NCBI RefSeq assembly: GCF_000633535.1
Contig: NZ_AYMR01000033.1
Span: 1 to 47,025, forward strand
Source of the DNA: Leifsonia aquatica H1aii
Lineage (GTDB): Bacteria > Actinomycetota > Actinomycetes > Actinomycetales > Microbacteriaceae
Direction of reading: 5' to 3'
Length of the DNA: 47,025 nucleotides
Shown here: one piece after another, positions 15,336 to 22,711 of the stretch
How positions within the stretch are numbered: position 1 is the stretch's first letter
Layout: every line of letters begins with the position of its first letter
Program-made: the position numbers and the translations under genes
Notes under the pieces: generated by a model
What the model saw: the letters and a program-made list of their open reading frames with translations, nothing else
Told to the model about the DNA's origin: nothing
The model's database searches: none

Positions 15336-16709
15336 ATGCACGCCCACGGCTACACCGGTCACATCGACAACGCCCACCAGGGCCACTATGTGAGCCACCC
15401 CGAAGGCCACCCTGTCGTCATCGACAAGGTGACCGCCCGCCAAATCCTCGACTCTCGCGGTTACCCGACCGTCGCTGTCGCCCTGCACCTCGATGACGGC
15501 ACCACCGTCGAAGCCTCGGCACCCGCTGGCGCATCCACTGGGGTGTTCGAAGCGGTCGAGCTGCGTGATGACGGTCCGTCGTACTCCGGCCGCAGCGTCC
15601 ACAAGGCCGTCTCGTCCGTCACGGACGAGATCTCGCACGCCCTTGTCGGCAAGCACTGGCGCACCATCCGCGACCTCGACACCGCCATGCGGGAGCTCGA
15701 CGGCACCGACAACCTCGCCCGCCTCGGCGCGAACGCGGTCGTCGCGGTTTCCATCGCGGCCTCCCGCGCCTTCGCCCACGCCGCCGAAGTGCCGCTGCAC
15801 GTCTGGCTGGCCCGAGTCACCGACAGCGCCGAACGGATGCCCGTCCCGCACTTCAACGTGCTCAACGGCGGCGCGCACGCCGCGAACCCGCTGGAGTTCC
15901 AGGAGTTCATGATCGCCCCCGTCGGCGCGGCTGACGAGGCCGCAGCAGTCGAGGAAGGAGCCGAGATCTACCACGCGCTCGCTGCCCGGGTGAAGGCCCG
16001 CTTCCACACCGCGGGACTCGGCGACGAGGGAGGGTTCGCGCCCGACATCGCCAGCCCGGAGGACGCGATGGACCTGCTCGTCCAAGCTATTCAGGACGCC
16101 GGGTACACGCCCGGCGTCGACGAAGTCGCGATCGCAATCGACCCGGCCGCGAACGGCTTCTACGAGCGCGAGGGCCAGTACAAGATCGCCGGTCGCCTGA
16201 TCGGACGCGACCAGCTCGTCGACTACTACGTCAAGCTGCTCGACGAGTACCCGCTGCGCAGCATCGAAGACGGATTCGCCGAGGACGACCACGCCGGCTG
16301 GAGGCTCCTGTACGACGCGGTCGGTGACCGGACCCAGCTCGTCGGGGACGACCTGTATGTGACCGACATGCGCCGTATCGCTGACGGGGCACGCAACCAT
16401 TACTCCAACGCCGCGCTGATCAAGCCCAACCAGATCGGCACGGTGTCGGCGACCCTCGATGCGATCGAGACGGCGCGCCGGCTCGGGATGGCGTCGATGG
16501 TCTCCCACCGCTCAGGCGAGACCACCGACACGTTCATCGCCGACCTCGTCGTCGGTATGGGCGTCGGCCAGATCAAGACGGGTGCGCCGGCCCGAGGGGA
16601 ACGGGTGGCGAAGTACAACCGGCTCCTGGAGATCGCCGACGAGAACCCCAGCCTGCCGTACGGGCTCGCGCTCGCAAGCGCAGAGGAGCTCGCCGCGATC
16701 GAACACTGA
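15336..16709 (+). CDS. eno: Enolase with a His-rich N-terminal extension
   Basis: This 457-residue enolase converts 2-phosphoglycerate to phosphoenolpyruvate. Core motifs are intact: SAPAGASTG (mobile loop), FNVLNGGAHAANPLEFQEFM, GDEGGFAPD, SIEDGFAEDDHAGW, VGDDLYVT, LIKPNQIGT (catalytic Lys), SHRSGETTDTFIADL and IKTGAPARGERVAKYN. The family is normally about 430 residues; the extra 28 N-terminal residues contain seven histidines (positions 2, 4, 9, 14, 17, 21, 25). The ATG is nine bases after AGGAG in the switch stem, so this extended start is supported. Enolase is strongly inhibited by fluoride with phosphate and magnesium. This copy is separate from a glycolytic operon and probably a fluoride-induced paralogue. 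Confidence 0.95.
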   Translation: MHAHGYTGHIDNAHQGHYVSHPEGHPVVIDKVTARQILDSRGYPTVAVALHLDDGTTVEASAPAGASTGVFEAVELRDDGPSYSGRSVHKAVSSVTDEISHALVGKHWRTIRDLDTAMRELDGTDNLARLGANAVVAVSIAASRAFAHAAEVPLHVWLARVTDSAERMPVPHFNVLNGGAHAANPLEFQEFMIAPVGAADEAAAVEEGAEIYHALAARVKARFHTAGLGDEGGFAPDIASPEDAMDLLVQAIQDAGYTPGVDEVAIAIDPAANGFYEREGQYKIAGRLIGRDQLVDYYVKLLDEYPLRSIEDGFAEDDHAGWRLLYDAVGDRTQLVGDDLYVTDMRRIADGARNHYSNAALIKPNQIGTVSATLDAIETARRLGMASMVSHRSGETTDTFIADLVVGMGVGQIKTGAPARGERVAKYNRLLEIADENPSLPYGLALASAEELAAIEH

Positions 16710-16778
16710 GCTGACCAGACGTGGGGCGGAGGCTTGTGCGAGCTGCCGGCCCACCGGTTCGTGGACACGTATCGGAGC

Positions 16779-16826
16779 GCCGCCACAACCGTAGTGGTGG
16801 CGGCCCCGACCACCTTCCTTGGGGCC
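16779..16826 (+). terminator. Hairpins after enolase
   Basis: GCCGCCAC (16779-16786) pairs with GTGGCGGC (16797-16804), and GGCCCC (16802-16807) pairs with GGGGCC (16821-16826). The two stems overlap and could alternate. They lie 70-117 bases after the enolase stop and probably end that transcript. Confidence 0.5.
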
Positions 16827-16920
16827 GTCACCGCATCATCCGGCTAGTGTTCGCCTCGCTCGATGAAGCCGAACCGCAAGTTGCTGAAATAATAAATAGT
16901 ATGAGTGATCGCCCGCTCTC

Positions 16921-16949
16921 TTCCGATGCCACGTATCCTCCGTTACACT
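16921..16949 (+). promoter_or_regulatory. Promoter of the RES toxin-antitoxin pair
   Basis: TTCCGA (16921-16926) and TACACT (16944-16949) are spaced 17 bases apart, 24 bases before the antitoxin ATG. An AT-rich block (about 16885-16905) lies just upstream. ATCCTCC at 16935-16941 is complementary to GGAGGAT at 16964-16970 around the start site and may be an operator arm. Confidence 0.4.
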
Positions 16950-16973
16950 AGGGCGTAGGAATTGGAGGATGGT

Positions 16974-17582
16974 ATGACGACTCTCGACCACAAGCCGGGG
17001 CGTAAGGGACGGAAGGGCTACTCGCGCGTGCGCGAGGCGCTCCTGCAGGACGCCGGCGTGAATCTGACGGCTGACGAGGTGAGCGTTGTGGTGGAGCTCG
17101 CACGTGAACGCAGCGCTTTGGACGCGTTGTCGGCGGCGATGACGCGCATTGGTTTCTTGTCGCCGGCGACTGCCCGTGCAGCGCAGGCTGGTGAGAACGC
17201 GGTGAAGGCAGTTGAGGATGAATTCGGACTGCTGTCGAGTGTCGAGGTGGCGAACCTTCTCGGGTCCAGCTCGAGCGCGGAGTCTAAGCGTTCTCTTGCG
17301 AAGGACATGCGGGATCAGGGCCGCCTGCTCTATGTGCGCCGGCTGAATAAGTTCCTCTACCCGGGCTTCCAGTTCGACACGGCTCGGGGGCGGGTGGCGC
17401 CTCTGGTGGCCGACCTGATGGCGCTGGCAGTCGACAGTGGCTGGGCGGCCGAGGATGTCGTGTTGTGGCTGTGCTCGCCGACCACGTACTTCGCGGACGG
17501 CTCGCGTCCGGTCGACCACTTCGTTGCGGACCCTGCACGGGTGCTCGAGGTGGCCAGGCGCGCTTGGAACGTGGAGTGGTAG
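16974..17582 (+). CDS. Antitoxin of a RES-type toxin-antitoxin system (Xre/MbcA-ParS-like)
   Basis: This 202-residue soluble protein sits directly before a RES-domain gene. The middle part (LLSSVEVANLLGSSSSAESKRSLAKDMRDQGRLLYVRRLNKFLYPGFQFD) looks like a DNA-binding module. The C-terminal part (PLVADLMALAVDSGWAAEDVVLWLCSPTTYF... PVDHFVADPARVLEVARRAW) fits the MbcA/ParS-type toxin-binding domain. ATG at 16974 follows GGAGG by five bases; a TTG four codons upstream would bury that site. By family analogy it neutralises the RES toxin and represses the operon. Confidence 0.78.
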   Translation: MTTLDHKPGRKGRKGYSRVREALLQDAGVNLTADEVSVVVELARERSALDALSAAMTRIGFLSPATARAAQAGENAVKAVEDEFGLLSSVEVANLLGSSSSAESKRSLAKDMRDQGRLLYVRRLNKFLYPGFQFDTARGRVAPLVADLMALAVDSGWAAEDVVLWLCSPTTYFADGSRPVDHFVADPARVLEVARRAWNVEW

Positions 17583-18193
17583 TCCCCGACCCGCCCCACC
17601 CGTTCGACCCTGAGCTGCTCGAGCTGCCCGCTGGACAGACGCTGTACCGCGTTCACGGCAAGGACCGTGAGGGGCACGCCTTCAACCCGGGGATGGGGAC
17701 GCCGACACGGTTCGCGTTCTTCGGCGACCCGGTCGTCCCGATCCTCTACGCGGCCGAGACCTGGCAGGCCGCGATCGCCGAATCGCTGTTGCACGACGTA
17801 CCGGTCACGGGTGGCCAACTCACCGCATCGGCCTACACGAACCGGCGGATGTCGCGCCTGAAAACGACCCGCGGTCTCCGCCTCGCTTCGTTCATGGGCC
17901 TGGGGCTGCGCAAGCTCGGTGTGACCGCCGACCAGGTCACGACCACCCCGGCCGCGGAGTACGAACGCACGGTGCTCTGGGCTGAAGCCGCCCACCAGGC
18001 CGGATACGACGGCGTCGTCTACATGAGCAACAAGTGCAACTCGGACCGCGCCTGTGCATTCTTCGGCGACCGCTGCCAGGACGCCTTCGATCTGGATTCC
18101 GGATACCGGTGGAACTTCTCGGACCCGCTCGATGGCCGACCGGAGCTCATCACCTTCTGCGGTCGCTTCGGTGTCGAGGTCCTTCTCCGCTGA
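17576..18193 (+). CDS. RES-domain toxin (NAD-degrading type)
   Basis: This 205-residue protein has the RES fold signatures: QTLYRVHG (Arg25), a TRFAFFG segment (Arg45), LYAAETWQAAIAESLLHDV (Glu69), and a C-terminal NFSDPLDGRPELI. Characterised RES toxins such as MbcT consume NAD with phosphate or water; the Arg and Glu here correspond to their active-site residues. The GTG at 17576 overlaps the antitoxin stop by seven bases, which supports co-translation. Longer upstream starts lie within the antitoxin gene. Confidence 0.82.
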   Translation: MVVPDPPHPFDPELLELPAGQTLYRVHGKDREGHAFNPGMGTPTRFAFFGDPVVPILYAAETWQAAIAESLLHDVPVTGGQLTASAYTNRRMSRLKTTRGLRLASFMGLGLRKLGVTADQVTTTPAAEYERTVLWAEAAHQAGYDGVVYMSNKCNSDRACAFFGDRCQDAFDLDSGYRWNFSDPLDGRPELITFCGRFGVEVLLR

Positions 18194-18297
18194 CCCAGTC
18201 GTGGACCGGGCGCACCCGATCCGCTGGGGCCACTCGGCGGGCGCGAGCCGTCGCGCTGCTGTTCTCCACTGGCCCTCCAACTTGTCTGCTGCAGTTA

Positions 18298-18314
18298 CGA
18301 TACCACCGGTATCG
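18298..18314. terminator. Small hairpin between convergent genes
   Basis: CGATACC (18298-18304) and GGTATCG (18308-18314) form a 7-bp perfect stem with a 3-base loop. It sits between the convergent RES and ribokinase genes. It could serve as a weak bidirectional terminator or a protein-binding palindrome. Confidence 0.3.
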
Positions 18315-18350
18315 GTTCTATGGCCGAGTTCTGCGGGAGCGGTCACGTAC

Positions 18351-19235
18351 TCAGCGACGGACACGGTCCAGTGCACGCGCCCGGTACACTTCCCAGCGCT
18401 CCAGCAGCGGCTGTGACTGCAGATCCTCGGCCGCCGCGGCGCCGGCCTCGGTGGCCACGGTCAAGGCCTCGGCGGGATGGACGCCCCCGGCCAGTGCGAC
18501 TGTCAGGGCTGCGCAGAACGCGTCCCCGGCGCCGACCGTGTTCGTCGCGATCGCGCGCCGGGCGGGAGCCTCTGCAATCTTGACACCGTTCCGATACAGA
18601 GTGGCTCCGGCTGCACCGTGTGTGATCGCCAGCATCGTCGCGCCGAGCACTTCGGGGAGCTGGCGCGCTTCGGAGTCGTTGACGATCACGAGGTCGGCCC
18701 GAGATAGAAGCTCGGCCGACATGACAGTCGCGGGTGCCGCGTTGATGGCGACAAAACCGTTCGTCGATGCGCACGCCGCGTGCACCACGTGCTGGGGGAT
18801 CTCGAACTGCAGGAGGACACAGGTGGTGTCTTGGAGGTCTTCGCGGGTGACGGTGACTTCGTCGTTCGCTCCGGCGCAGACGGCGATCTGGTTCTCGCCG
18901 TCGCGAGCGACAGTGATGAGGGCGGTCCCGGTGGGCGAGGCGTCCGTCGTTCTGATGCCTGTCGTGTCTACGCCCGCGTCCGTGAGCGTCTTGACCAGGA
19001 ACGACCCCGCGTCGTCTCGACCGACTGCCCCGATCATCCGCACGGATGCTCCTAGTCGTGCCGCGGCTGCGGCCTGGTTGGCGCCCTTGCCTCCGGCTTC
19101 TCTGCTGAGGACCCCGCCGCCGATCGTCTCGCCCGGCCGGGGAAGGGTCTCGACTCGGGCCGTAAGGTCGACGTTGAGGCTTCCGACGACGGTCAGTCGA
19201 ACATGTGAGAACGCGGCGGCCCGACCGGCGGTCAT
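18351..19235 (-). CDS. rbsK: Ribokinase-like PfkB sugar kinase
   Basis: This 294-residue carbohydrate kinase of the PfkB family would phosphorylate ribose to ribose 5-phosphate. Motifs are VVGSLNVDLTARV at the N-terminus, GGKGANQAAAAARLGASV (substrate and PfkB signature 1), ITHGAAGATLYRNG, and NTVGAGDAFCAAL (signature 2 with catalytic Asp). The ATG at 19235 overlaps the nucleoside hydrolase stop (ATGA). Together with the hydrolase it completes nucleoside ribose salvage. Upstream in-frame codons lie within the hydrolase gene and are excluded. Confidence 0.9.
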   Translation of the reverse strand: MTAGRAAAFSHVRLTVVGSLNVDLTARVETLPRPGETIGGGVLSREAGGKGANQAAAAARLGASVRMIGAVGRDDAGSFLVKTLTDAGVDTTGIRTTDASPTGTALITVARDGENQIAVCAGANDEVTVTREDLQDTTCVLLQFEIPQHVVHAACASTNGFVAINAAPATVMSAELLSRADLVIVNDSEARQLPEVLGATMLAITHGAAGATLYRNGVKIAEAPARRAIATNTVGAGDAFCAALTVALAGGVHPAEALTVATEAGAAAAEDLQSQPLLERWEVYRARALDRVRR

Positions 19236-20209
19236 CGAATCGCCGCCGTGTGCTGGCGGCGGCCGGGTGCGTCCGAGCGGCACGACATGAGCCGCTCCAT
19301 CAGTCTGGGTCCGGCCGGTTCGATCGTCTCGAGGACCACGCGTCTTGGCGGGCCGCTGCTGTCGATGCTGTGCTGCGTGCGACCTCGGCATGCTCCTGCG
19401 ACCTCGACGGTGATGGAGCCGCCGACGAGTTCGTGTCCGGTCGCGATCGCTTCCACGGCGATCATCGCTGCGAGCGGGTCGTGAAGGGCGCATCGTCGAT
19501 CGCCGTAGCGCGTCTCGTAGAAGCGGAAGTACACGTCCAGGATCTCGCCCAGTGCTCTGATCAATCCGTCGGGAGAGCCGAGAAGTTCCTGACGGTCCGC
19601 TTCGGTCAGCGCGTTCTCCATCGTGACGTCGAGTGGCACGAAGGTCAGCGGCCACGCGGCCTGGGCCACCAGCGCTGCGGCGCGCGGGTCGTTCCAGATG
19701 TTCGCCTCCGCGCTCTCCGTGACGTTGCCGGGCACCAGGAACGCTCCGCCCATGACGGTGAGAGAATGCACCAGCTGCGGGAGTTCCGGCGCCGACGTGA
19801 TCGCGATGGCCAGGTTCGTGAGTGGGCCGATCGCGATCACGCGGAGCTCGCCGTGGTACTTCTGTGCCATGGTCAGGAGCAGCTCGGGCCCGCTGAGCAG
19901 ACTCGGAACAGCCCCTGACCGCGGAAGGGTGACGTCTCCGATCCCGTTCTCACCGTGGATGTGCGGCACGGCCCCGGTGTAGCCGCCGACTAACGGGCCG
20001 GGTTCGCCGACCGCGACCGGGATGTCGCTGCGACCGGCTAGCTCCAACAAATCGAGGGTGTTGCGTGCACCCTGCGTGGCGGTGATGTTCCCGCTGACCG
20101 TCGAGATCCCCACGAGATTCACGCTCGGGTCGGCTAGGCGGTAGGCGATGGCGAGGGAGTCGTCGATGCCTGTGTCGCAGTCGAGGAAAACGGGGACAGG
20201 GTAGGTCAC
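19232..20209 (-). CDS. Nucleoside hydrolase (IunH/RihABC family)
   Basis: This 325-residue enzyme hydrolyses nucleosides to free base and ribose. The Ca-binding N-terminal motif is FLDCDTGIDDSLAIAYRL. Further family features are NLVGISTVSGN, GPLTNLAIAI, VMGGAFLVPGNVTESAEANIWNDPRAA and the C-terminal HDPLAAMIAV. I prefer GTG at 20209 because AAAGGA lies nine bases upstream and the protein then starts close to the first strand; TTG at 20233, overlapping the preceding stop, is an alternative. It sits between a transporter stump and the ribokinase. Confidence 0.88.
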   Translation of the reverse strand: MTYPVPVFLDCDTGIDDSLAIAYRLADPSVNLVGISTVSGNITATQGARNTLDLLELAGRSDIPVAVGEPGPLVGGYTGAVPHIHGENGIGDVTLPRSGAVPSLLSGPELLLTMAQKYHGELRVIAIGPLTNLAIAITSAPELPQLVHSLTVMGGAFLVPGNVTESAEANIWNDPRAAALVAQAAWPLTFVPLDVTMENALTEADRQELLGSPDGLIRALGEILDVYFRFYETRYGDRRCALHDPLAAMIAVEAIATGHELVGGSITVEVAGACRGRTQHSIDSSGPPRRVVLETIEPAGPRLMERLMSCRSDAPGRRQHTAAIR

Positions 20210-20229
20210 GAGTGCGAGTCCTTTCTCGG

Positions 20230-20604
20230 TCAAACGACCGTGTCTTCGGCGGCCGGCTCGGGCCGCTTAAGGAACAGGGTGGCGACTCCGGCGAGGATCG
20301 AAACGCCGACCCAGATGAGCAGGCTCACGGTGTATCCGGCATGGGTCCCCATCGAGACGAACTGGGCGACGAGGGCAATGCCAAGGCCGGCGCCGATGCC
20401 GAAGCAGGCTCCGTCGAGTCCGGCCAGCACACCAGGCGCCTCCTTCGGGGAGAGCAGGACGCTCAGGCCGTTGACGATCGTCATGACCATCGCGGTGAGC
20501 GTGATGCTGGTAACGGCGGTGAGAGCGAGGACGACCCACATGTTGAAGGTGACCAGGCTGAGCGCGATGAGCACGGCGATGCAGGTCGTTCTCGATGACG
20601 GCAA
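20230..20604 (-). pseudogene. C-terminal remnant of an MFS transporter
   Basis: About 124 residues with four hydrophobic segments end in the stop that abuts the nucleoside hydrolase gene. A full MFS transporter has about 400 residues, so roughly two thirds, including the N-terminal half, is missing. The frame opens only with a TTG lacking a ribosome binding site, and no MFS-like sequence continues upstream in other frames. It was probably a nucleoside transporter of the same operon. The operon promoter seems to have been lost with the 5' part. Confidence 0.65.
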
Positions 20605-20916
20605 CCGTCCACACCAACGGCACCATCTCCGGGGCGGGCGCGAGCGTCGGCTAAGTCCGACTGAAGGCGGCAGGAGCGAAACTGGGGGAAGGTCTCACTT
20701 CTGCCACGACTTCCGGGAAGGCCGCTCCCTCGGGTCCGACACGACCCGAGGGAGCGGCCGACTGACATCCTTGCCGCGCCGTGACATTTCCGCCAGCGAA
20801 GTGACAGGACTAGGAAAACGGGTCAGGCTCCAAGTAACAGCTCCTCACCGTCCTTGCGAAAATCCTAAAGCTGTCGCCCTTGTCCTCACCATCGTTTGGA
20901 TTTGACAGCGTCGAAA
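20605..20916. other. Gene-free stretch with a deletion-like junction
   Basis: No convincing gene was found here. It contains the strong 17-bp hairpin at 20720-20759 and the region where the MFS remnant loses homology. The minus-strand glycan operon ends at 20917. Confidence 0.5.
20720..20759 (-). terminator. Strong hairpin after the apiose operon
   Basis: The 17 bases at 20720-20736 (GGCCGCTCCCTCGGGTC) are perfectly complementary to 20743-20759, with a 6-base loop. It lies about 160 bases beyond the last gene of the minus-strand operon. It has no T-run but is very stable. It would insulate the nucleoside genes from read-through. Confidence 0.7.
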
Positions 20917-22674
20917 TCAGGCTCGACGCAGGCGTATCGCCATGTACGGGCGCCCCGGGAGATTGATTGTGAATCGACCAGAATACGTTCCTGGAAGCGT
21001 TTCGACCGTCATGTTCCAGGTGTCTATCACATCCGCTCTCCAGGTGAACGCCGGGTCATGCACGAAGTGTCGGAACCGCGGCTGGCTCAGGCCGTAGTAC
21101 GTGATGAGATATTCGCCCTCGATGCCGGCGCTCTGGGCGTCGAAGTCCTGCGTCAGCGGCTCCCAGAAGCCGCGTGGGCTTTCTTGCACCAGTTTGGCGA
21201 GGAAACCAATGCGTGCCGGGCTCGTCCCGCGGAGAACGCCGCCCTTGGCCCAGAACAGTACCTCGTCGTCCTGATAGTAGGTTTCGCCATGGGTGGCGTA
21301 CCCCCCGCGGATGAAGGCTTCCCAGAATCTCCGTGTCAGCTCCTCACCGGTGATATTGCCCCAGCCCAGGTCAATATCGCCTTCGTAGACAGCTTCATCG
21401 ACGACCACAGGCTTCCCCCATTGTGCACGCCATTCGGTCACGAGTTCGGTGGATTTGTAATTGTCCGTCCGCTGCACGCTGGCGTGCGTTGCCCAGCTCT
21501 CCGAGTAGTCATAGAACCGGAGGCCGTTGTGAATGGAGATGAGGTGATCACTCGGGTCCCAGCGCCGAAGAATGCCTGCCCAGCGCCGCCAGTCGTCAGC
21601 GGATTTGGCGAGAACGAAGTCATACTCGTTGGCCAGCGACCACCAAACATTCGCGAAGGACGACAGCCGTGCGGCGACGTAGCGAACATAGCGGTCGTCG
21701 ATCTCGGCGTCCAACGCGGAGAAACCCCAGCGGTCGTAGCTGTGGAAGAGAATCAGATCAGCTTCGATGCCGAGTGCAGCGAGGTCATCGATGCGCTTTT
21801 CGAGGTGAGACCAATATGCGGGATCGAAACGACTGAAGTCGATGCCTTCGTCGTCGGACGCGAACGGGAAGGAATCAGGATCGTTGTGGTTATAGACGTA
21901 GGACTTTGGGAAAACGCACATGCGGACCTTGGTAAAGGGGCTCTCAGCGAGCGTGCGCAGCGTCTCCTGCTGAAGTTCTTCGGGTTGGTGTGTCCAGGCG
22001 TACGCGGTGGTCCCGACGGCAAGGTACTGGCTACCATCGGCGTAGCGGAAGTGGAAGCGGTCCGCAACGCGAACCGGCCCGCGACGGAGGCTCTCGCCGA
22101 CGGTGAAGGACCCGACGATTCCGTCCAGCGATCGCGCGTTGCTTCGAGTTTCGAAGGTCCATTCGCCGGGTGTGGGCGGCATGAAACGCAGGAGGAAGCG
22201 ACCGTCCCCATCATAGAAGCCGAGCGCTTCGGCAGAGTGATGTCCTCGGCGGAAGGTTCCGATCAGTTCGACGTCCAGGTAGGGGTTCCCGTGTGATGGT
22301 CCGCTGAATTCGATCTCGAATCGCCCCCAGACCTCAACGAAAGAGACTGCTGTCGTAGCGGCGGATCCGCGGGGGACATCGTCGGTTTCGTAATCGTTGC
22401 GGTAGATGGCGGGAGAGGGGGCTGGGCGCGAGCTTTCGGCTCCTTCATCAGGTCCGAAGCCTTCGATGGATGCGATGATCCGGTCTCGATCTTCGTCGCT
22501 GAGATCGGGCTCGGTGGCCAGCACCACGCGTAGCGGTTTGTGAAGCATCGCTGCGGCCATAGGCGATGAGAGCAGGTTGGGCAGTTGCATTCCGAGGGTG
22601 ACGATGGCAGCAGGGCTTGATGTGAATTCGATCAATGTGGTCTCGCCGCTGAAGTGCGGGGCAGATGATGGCAT
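20917..22674 (-). CDS. GH140-like glycoside hydrolase (DUF5060/DUF4038/DUF5605 type)
   Basis: This 585-residue protein starts with a small helical module (residues 1-78) containing PNLLSSPMAAAMLHKPL. An N-terminal beta-sandwich follows (VEVWGRFEIEFSGPSHGNPYLDVELIGTF, DUF5060-like), then a TIM-barrel DUF4038-like domain with the acidic WWSLANEYDF and VVVDEAVYEGD segments (likely acid/base and nucleophile). A C-terminal sandwich closes it. DUF4038 members include GH140 apiosidases, which fits the apiose genes upstream. No signal peptide is visible, so it probably acts on imported oligosaccharides. ATG at 22674 has AAGGAG nine bases upstream; the longer form from 22743 overlaps the GH2 gene. Confidence 0.75.
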   Translation of the reverse strand: MPSSAPHFSGETTLIEFTSSPAAIVTLGMQLPNLLSSPMAAAMLHKPLRVVLATEPDLSDEDRDRIIASIEGFGPDEGAESSRPAPSPAIYRNDYETDDVPRGSAATTAVSFVEVWGRFEIEFSGPSHGNPYLDVELIGTFRRGHHSAEALGFYDGDGRFLLRFMPPTPGEWTFETRSNARSLDGIVGSFTVGESLRRGPVRVADRFHFRYADGSQYLAVGTTAYAWTHQPEELQQETLRTLAESPFTKVRMCVFPKSYVYNHNDPDSFPFASDDEGIDFSRFDPAYWSHLEKRIDDLAALGIEADLILFHSYDRWGFSALDAEIDDRYVRYVAARLSSFANVWWSLANEYDFVLAKSADDWRRWAGILRRWDPSDHLISIHNGLRFYDYSESWATHASVQRTDNYKSTELVTEWRAQWGKPVVVDEAVYEGDIDLGWGNITGEELTRRFWEAFIRGGYATHGETYYQDDEVLFWAKGGVLRGTSPARIGFLAKLVQESPRGFWEPLTQDFDAQSAGIEGEYLITYYGLSQPRFRHFVHDPAFTWRADVIDTWNMTVETLPGTYSGRFTINLPGRPYMAIRLRRA

Positions 22675-22711
22675 GAGGAAGACTCCTTGGGTGGTTGGAA
22701 GGTGGGGAAGG

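Noticed and set aside
20896-22296. A 466-codon plus-strand open frame
   Set aside because: It is antisense to the GH140-like enzyme and has no recognisable domain.
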